Shown here in pieces: positions 59,843 through 64,000 of a stretch of 64,000 bases of DNA. The DNA lies in contig NC_051087.1 of the NCBI RefSeq assembly GCF_901709675.1, positions 9,388,884 through 9,452,883 on the forward strand, given 5' to 3'. A model generated the notes under the pieces. It was not told where the DNA came from. It did not search any database and was given only the letters and a program-made list of their open reading frames with translations. Origin of the DNA: Syngnathus acus. Taxonomy: Eukaryota; Chordata; Actinopteri; Syngnathiformes; Syngnathidae. How positions within the stretch are numbered: the first letter of the stretch is position 1; every line of letters begins with the position of its first letter. The translations under genes were made by a program, and so were the position numbers.

Positions 59843-62462
59843 TTAGTGTTTAATGTTTCGTTTCAGTTTCCTTCCCTGTGTGATGGGATTAACACACTGT
59901 GGGTCTTCTTTTTTTTCCACATTAAAAACAGTTTCTTGTCCAGATTCAGTTTTTGCTTCAAAAGCGTCTGGACAGAGAGAGGGCGGCGATCGAACTTTAA
60001 GCAGCTTTGCAGGAGAGCTTTGGTGAGCGGATGGGCAGCTGTACTGGTTCAAACACAGGGAGCAGAGCGGGTTGGTTGGAAGGCAAACCTGCTGTCCAAA
60101 ACCCACAAGTAGCCAGTTAATCTCGCTCCAAAGATCCCTGTAACCATCATCAAGCATTAATACAAGATGAGGGAAGGAAATTTATGTTCAGTTACAACCT
60201 TTTAAGACAGAAAACGTTTCATAAATTTACCGGGGTAACCACTCCTGTAGGGCCTTGCGTGTTGCCTCAGGGTTCTTGGTGGGCTTCCTGAGCCAGCCCA
60301 GCCTGTTTGAGATCCGATGGACGTGTGTGTCTACACCTGTGAGATAAAATTAGATTATTTTTGGTGCTGTAACTTCAAATGACCTGAACTGGACAATTAC
60401 CAGTAAAAATTGGCAAATGAGCACACAGACTTTAACAGTAAAATCCCATTATTTTAAATCACAGTCTCGTCCAGATAATTGTGTGTATAAAAGGTACAAT
60501 GTTGATTGAGGTCTTCCCAATGACTGTGAATACACAAAAAATGAAATGTGAAACCATTTTTTAATATTAATGCATTTTTTCCTTGTTGTTGGCATTTGTG
60601 GTTCATATTATTCAAAGGTTACTGAACTTCACTTGAATGCAAAACTTGCAGCAAATCGCACTTGGTCATTCGGGTTGTTTTTTCCAGTTAGAATGGTGTT
60701 GGCGCCCTCTACAGGTTAGTTTAAAACTGCTTTGGGGGACATGGTCATACGTTTTAAAGGTTTCCTAGGTTTCATGTCAGTCGTCTAAATAAGGCTGTGT
60801 GCCTGCCAAGTCGGATGACACTTTTAACACATATGCCAACTTTGGTACTTAAGTATAAAATTGCCTTGGATGGCACAATTCACACATTGGGGATGCATAC
60901 TTTGACAGATTTTTGTTGGTGGTGCCCCACAAATTTGTATACGTAAAAATGGCACTGTCTTTTTTTTCAAGGCAGTTGCTCTTGATTTGAATTTGATAGG
61001 ATTGAAAAGTGATTCCGCTTGGACTGTGTGCCCACCTATACCGGAGACCTGGTCCCAGGCGATATCCATAGCCAGGTGAGCCATCTTGGGTCCCACCCCT
61101 GGCAGACGAACAAGCCCCTCCAAGCTGTCTGGGATGTCCCCACCATAGTCCTTCACGAGCATGGCTGCTGTCATCTTCAGAAATTTGACTTTGTTCTGCA
61201 GGGAAACAGTGAAACGGAAATGTCAAAAAGACGGATTCATCATTTGTACACCGATGACAATAACTTGTGGATTTTTGTGGCGTTACCCTCCAGAAGCCAA
61301 CTGGGTAGATGAGTTTTCCAAGAGTTTTATCATCAGTAGACAGGAGTTTTTCAGCAGTACAACCATGAGCTCTAAGCTTCTGCATAGCAGCTGCTGTCAC
61401 CTGGTCTTTGGTCTGACTGGACAGCATCAGGGACACCAACACCTGGAAGCGTCTCACCTGCAGAAAAAACAGGCGCATATTCAGAAAAGGTAACCCAAAT
61501 CAAACTTTTATATAAATGTAGCGCATATAAACACCAACATTAGCCGGAGCCTCAGCGTCACAGCACTTCTTTGCTCCCATGCTATCGACGGGAGCATCAC
61601 GGCTGCTCCTCATCTCACGAATGTGTCCCAATTGTGTCTTCCAAGCAGGAGGTTCCCAATGTTCCATCTTCACCTGTGAGCCACCTTCATCGTACTCCAC
61701 CTTTAATTTTCTACGCCTGCGGCTTTGCGAAGATAACAACGGAGCATCTGATTCTAGTTTTGGTTGAGTGGTGGCCAGCTGGAGGAGGTCCTGAGTACCA
61801 TCTTAACAGAGAGAATGACAAATTTCAATTTGAAGAAAAGACAGTGGAAAGCATAATTTTGCCACTTGGTCTAAACACAATTGTCTTATTTATTATTTGT
61901 AAAGAAGTGTCGATGAATGGATTAATTTTGACAGTTTTACTTTATTTCTATACATCTTTACAAGTGTTTACATTTTCAAATGATCACTTCCATAAACATT
62001 CCTTGGAAATCCCAATTGCACACCAGTGTTGAGCTACTTTTAGAACAGGGCCACGGGCTACTAATGGGGTTCTTGGGGGCTACCTGGTTATACCCGCGGG
62101 CCCCATGTTGGTGACCCTAATAAAACACTTCAAGAAAGGTGAACTGATCTGAATTAGTCTGCACAATGACAACATTCTAGAGGTAATCACCAATCGAATA
62201 ACTTTGATTTAACGACACCTAGTGTTGATAAGGAAGCTGTTTGTTGGGAGACTCTCGTCTCTTCCTCTTCTGTTTTGATAGCAACCGAGGACCGGGCATC
62301 CGCGTCCCTTCGTCCGGACAGAAGAGAGGCAGCAGCGGTGCAGCTGGCAAGCTTCTCAGCTCTTCGAGTGACAACTGGCATGCTTTGAGAGAAATAAGGA
62401 GAAGTCATTCTGAAACACCACACATGCTCCCGCTGCAGCAGACATGAAGAACGCAGGAACAT
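59843..62462 (-). CDS. nthl1: Endonuclease III-like DNA glycosylase/AP lyase NTHL1
   Basis: Removes oxidised pyrimidines (for example thymine glycol) and nicks the strand in base-excision repair, in nucleus and mitochondria. Exons in order of translation: 62219-62462, 61539-61753, 61287-61457, 61036-61195, 60231-60336, 59843-60137; 396 residues (human about 304-312). Conserved: [31 protein letters not shown], the helix-hairpin-helix [13 protein letters not shown] with the catalytic Lys, [13 protein letters not shown] with the catalytic Asp, and the [4Fe-4S] cluster C-x6-C-x2-C-x5-C (CLPTNPLC then SLC then LNQYSC). Two in-frame starts exist: 62462, giving an Arg-rich [18 protein letters not shown] that could act as a mitochondrial signal, and 62408 (MTSPYFSQ). 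The tail after the cluster runs about 60 residues beyond the human end and finishes [10 protein letters not shown]. The exon 2 donor (AAT|GTTGGT) is weak but frame-required. Neighbour nherf2 matches human 16p13.3. Confidence 0.97.
62030..62125. repeat. Fragment of a dispersed fish repeat in nthl1 intron 1
   Basis: GGGCTACTAATGGGGTTCTT, GGGGGCTACCTGGTTATACC and CGCGGGCCCCATGTTGGTGA resemble a known abundant fish element. Boundaries are approximate and the class is unassigned. Confidence 0.45.
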
Positions 62463-63789
62463 CTCGGAACAAAAGTCAGTATAGTGTTTGGAGGGGAAGG
62501 GAAAAGTGCGAACTCTTTGATAATCGCCATAACACCCGGTTTGAATAAGTCAAGATAAGATGAATTTGTTAATATTTAATAAACAGTGACGCCTACATTG
62601 TTTTGGACATGCATAATAGTTTGGTCGGATGAAAACAAAGTGTTTGTGTACAGTACAGAACTCTGCATCTATGGACTACATTTCCCAAAACAAAGTGCGG
62701 CCAGCGTGTTTTGCCGGAAGTCTCCATGTCACACAATTTCAGTCTGTCACCCGATCGGGGAGTGTGGAGCACTGTGCAAGCTTCTCGTCGGGTGGATTTG
62801 ATCGCAATTCAATGCACAGACGTGGCCAGCACTCCGTCAACAAAGCTGTGACTGAATGACACATACAAGGACACAACTCTAGTAAGGTGAGAGAAGCAGG
62901 CGATGGGGGGAAAACAAGGGGGCGGTTTTGACAAGTCAAGGAATGCTAACCTCCCTGCAGTCAGTGGCAAAGCTAACGGGTCACTCAGCAGCGCCATGAT
63001 GCAATTGTTTTAATTGAGCCAAGTTTCTTGTTTTAAGTCCTAATGATGTCCATGTCTTCTGACTGGAGACCATCTCCCAACGACGTCATTGCTCAACGGA
63101 AACAGAGAAGCTCCGTGCCCCTCTGTCAAGTCCACATCGCAAACATTCTTGATATGCATTCCCCAATCTGAACACATTTTCTGAATTGCACTGCTTAATA
63201 TTTGGTTTTACTTGCCCAGTTGCAAGCCACAATCTATTTGAGTTGGCCGGAATATGTGATTTTATTCTACTGTTTTTTTTTTTTTTTTTAATCTGACTGT
63301 GATGGTTTGCAGATAAATCTGTAATGCATCTTCATCATCTTTGATTTTATTGTGGTAATAAATTGTAGTCTTGCAATTGAAATTTAATGGCCATGTGCAG
63401 TTGTCTTTAATTACACTGGTCAGCAACATTTTTAAAAAAAAAATTCTGTAATGCATGTAAACTTCTCTGAACGCTTTTTGTGTGCTGATTTTAAACCCTG
63501 TTTTATACTAAATGTATTTCTCTCTCTTTGCACAGCTTTCCGTTGTAGCCTGCACACCCTGCGTTGCGTTTTGGTCAACATGTCTGTCGTTGAGCAAGGA
63601 ACACTAAGATGTGGAGTAACAGTTGGTTCTTTATTGGCAAGATCTTGGGTTGTTTAATGAGTCAGTGCATGAGGCACTGCAGCAGATGAAACGACAACCC
63701 CCCATTCTCCAGGTCAAAAGGTTTTATACTGTCCGAAAAAGGCGGGAAAGCAAAAGGATGTCCACATAAGGTGAACCTCTGCTCTGCTA

Positions 63790-63831
63790 TCACCTGACCA
63801 TTTGGTATCGTCACCTGACCATTTGGTATCT
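63790..63831 (+). repeat. 21-bp direct repeat next to the TG microsatellite
   Basis: TCACCTGACCATTTGGTATC occurs twice in tandem (starting at 63790 and 63811). TGTGTATTGGA also occurs on both sides of the TG tract (about 63831 and 63952), hinting at local duplication. Confidence 0.85.
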
Positions 63832-63850
63832 GTGTATTGGAGAGTCACTG

Positions 63851-63953
<103 letters not shown>

Positions 63954-64000
63954 GTATTGGAAGGTTACAAAGCTCTGTCTGCTGTATCCATGTTCTGATT

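Noticed and set aside
63451-63657. 68-codon plus-strand open frame after a TTTGCACAG acceptor-like site
   Set aside because: No family resemblance and no matching donor with proven coding sequence upstream.

Overview
The window is vertebrate, almost certainly teleost fish, nuclear DNA. The genes are split by short GT-AG introns, their proteins align residue by residue with known vertebrate families, and the spacers hold fish-type repeats (hAT-like MITE, L2-type LINE tail, long tetranucleotide and CA/TG microsatellites). I resolved ten protein-coding genes. Nine are recognisable orthologues and one is a THAP-domain gene I cannot assign. For the nine genes that lie wholly inside the window, the exons I placed sum to an open frame from ATG to stop; zfyve27 runs off the left edge.

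Layout, left to right. Zfyve27 (protrudin), minus strand, 5' part only, 1-1781. A four-EF-hand ATP-Mg/phosphate carrier (SCaMC family, slc25a23-like), plus, 4183-7735. Khsrp (four KH domains), plus, 9619-16966. A three-exon THAP protein, plus, 18072-19353. Dcaf15, plus, 20329-25922. Rfx1, minus, 28521-35143. Rln3 (relaxin-3), plus, 39027-39562. Tnpo2 (transportin-2), plus, 41865-49391. Nherf2/slc9a3r2 (two PDZ domains), minus, 53413-58860. Nthl1 (endonuclease III homologue), minus, 59843-62462. The last 1.5 kb holds a possible divergent promoter and a long TG microsatellite.

The order reflects old linkage. The SCaMC gene plus khsrp matches human 19p13.3, dcaf15-rfx1-rln3 keeps the order seen on human 19p13.12, tnpo2 is at 19p13.13, and nherf2-nthl1 are neighbours on human 16p13.3. 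The genes do not form a pathway: they cover ER shaping and endosome traffic, mitochondrial nucleotide transport, mRNA decay, ubiquitin ligase targeting, transcription, neuropeptide signalling, nuclear import, membrane scaffolding and base-excision repair.

No bacterial-type system, CRISPR array or novel enzyme cluster is present. The observations most worth a second look are a perfect 14-bp RFX-binding X-box palindrome centred on the rfx1 start codon, with a second perfect X-box in its intron; three reading-frame-proven GC-AG introns; an unassigned THAP gene between two conserved blocks; an unusually long C-terminal tail on Nthl1; and a possible solo LTR upstream of rln3.
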